Origin: Parasutterella muris
GTDB lineage: Bacteria > Pseudomonadota > Gammaproteobacteria > Burkholderiales > Burkholderiaceae_F
Reading direction: 5' to 3'
Assembly (NCBI RefSeq): GCF_943193095.1
Contig: NZ_CALPCV010000050.1
Coordinates: 1 to 6,171 of the forward strand
Length of the DNA: 6,171 nucleotides
The notes under the pieces were generated by a model. That model was not told the origin of the DNA. It did not search any database and saw only the letters and a list, made by a program, of their open reading frames with translations. The translations under genes were made by a program, and so were the position numbers. Every line of letters begins with the position of its first letter. Position 1 is the first letter of the stretch. Below, one piece after another: positions 6,035 to 6,171 of the stretch.

Positions 6035-6171
6035 ATGACTCGTATTGAACATGATTTCATTGGTGATTTAGAAGTACCGGAAAACGCTTACTACGGCGTT
6101 CAGTCCCTTCGCGGTAAAGAAAATTTCTTCATCACCGAAGAAAATAACAATCAGGAAATCTACTTCATCAT
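6035..6171 (+). CDS. aspA: Aspartate ammonia-lyase (aspartase), N-terminal part, runs off the window
   Basis: The product would catalyse reversible deamination of L-aspartate to fumarate and ammonia in the cytoplasm. In anaerobes or microaerobes it feeds fumarate respiration and amino-acid catabolism. Only 45 complete codons are visible. They begin MTRIEHDFIGDLEVPENAYY and continue GVQSLRGKENFFIT, matching the start of the aspartase/fumarase superfamily: E-x-D-x-x-G, then E-V-P-x-x-A-Y-Y-G-V-x-(S/T)-L-R and E-N-F. The YYGV-x-(S/T)-LR-x-x-ENF form is typical of AspA and differs from the YWGAQT of class II fumarase, so aspA is preferred. The gene is preceded by a structured leader with an attenuator-like terminator, so its transcription is probably conditional. 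It is unrelated in function to the defence operon upstream and is probably ordinary chromosomal flank. Confidence 0.9.
   Translation, partial: MTRIEHDFIGDLEVPENAYYGVQSLRGKENFFITEENNNQEIYFI

Noticed and set aside
1..6171. CRISPR array, tRNA genes, insertion-sequence ends or target-site duplications marking mobility.
   Set aside because: I found no spaced direct repeats, cloverleaf, transposase, integrase or paired terminal repeats in the window.

Overview
The window carries a compact two-component, McrBC-like (type IV restriction-type) defence operon on the + strand, followed by the 5' end of an aspartate ammonia-lyase gene (aspA) with a highly structured leader. The moderate GC content and the AspA N-terminus suggest a host-associated, perhaps gut, proteobacterium, possibly of the Sutterella/Parasutterella type. 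That placement is a low-confidence inference.

Layout. Positions 1-259 hold no supported gene, but they contain a strong intrinsic terminator (83-110) that ends whatever lies to the left. The operon starts at an ATG at 260 with a good Shine-Dalgarno sequence. The first gene encodes a large AAA+ motor: N-terminal domain, disordered linker, beta-rich/helical middle region, about 110 residues of coiled coil, then a McrB-type AAA+ module. The second gene starts in a TAATG stop-start overlap at 3713. It encodes a DUF2357-type McrC-like partner ending in a PD-(D/E)XK nuclease domain. Inferred function: the coiled-coil NTPase recognises or translocates on foreign nucleic acid and the McrC-like partner cuts it.

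Both genes are broken by apparent frameshifts at homopolymers. In gene 1 the frame opened by the good start (260-460) must drop one base at an A9 run (429-437) to join the 1086-codon frame; the joined product would be 1150 aa. In gene 2 the frame of 3713-4741 must regain one base, most simply at a T5 run (4619-4623), to join 4630-5613; the joined product would be 633 aa. The sequence alone cannot distinguish decay, phase variation or transcriptional slippage, and base-calling error. The A9 run is long enough for slippage to be credible; the T5 run is not.

Positions 5614-6034 are non-coding. The last 120 bases fold on paper like a riboswitch: a closing helix (5915-5920 with 5991-5996) surrounds a long branched hairpin, and its 3' strand is also the 5' strand of an intrinsic terminator (5990-6015) just before the aspA ribosome binding site. 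I do not recognise the aptamer. This leader and the A9 switch-like run are the two most interesting items here.
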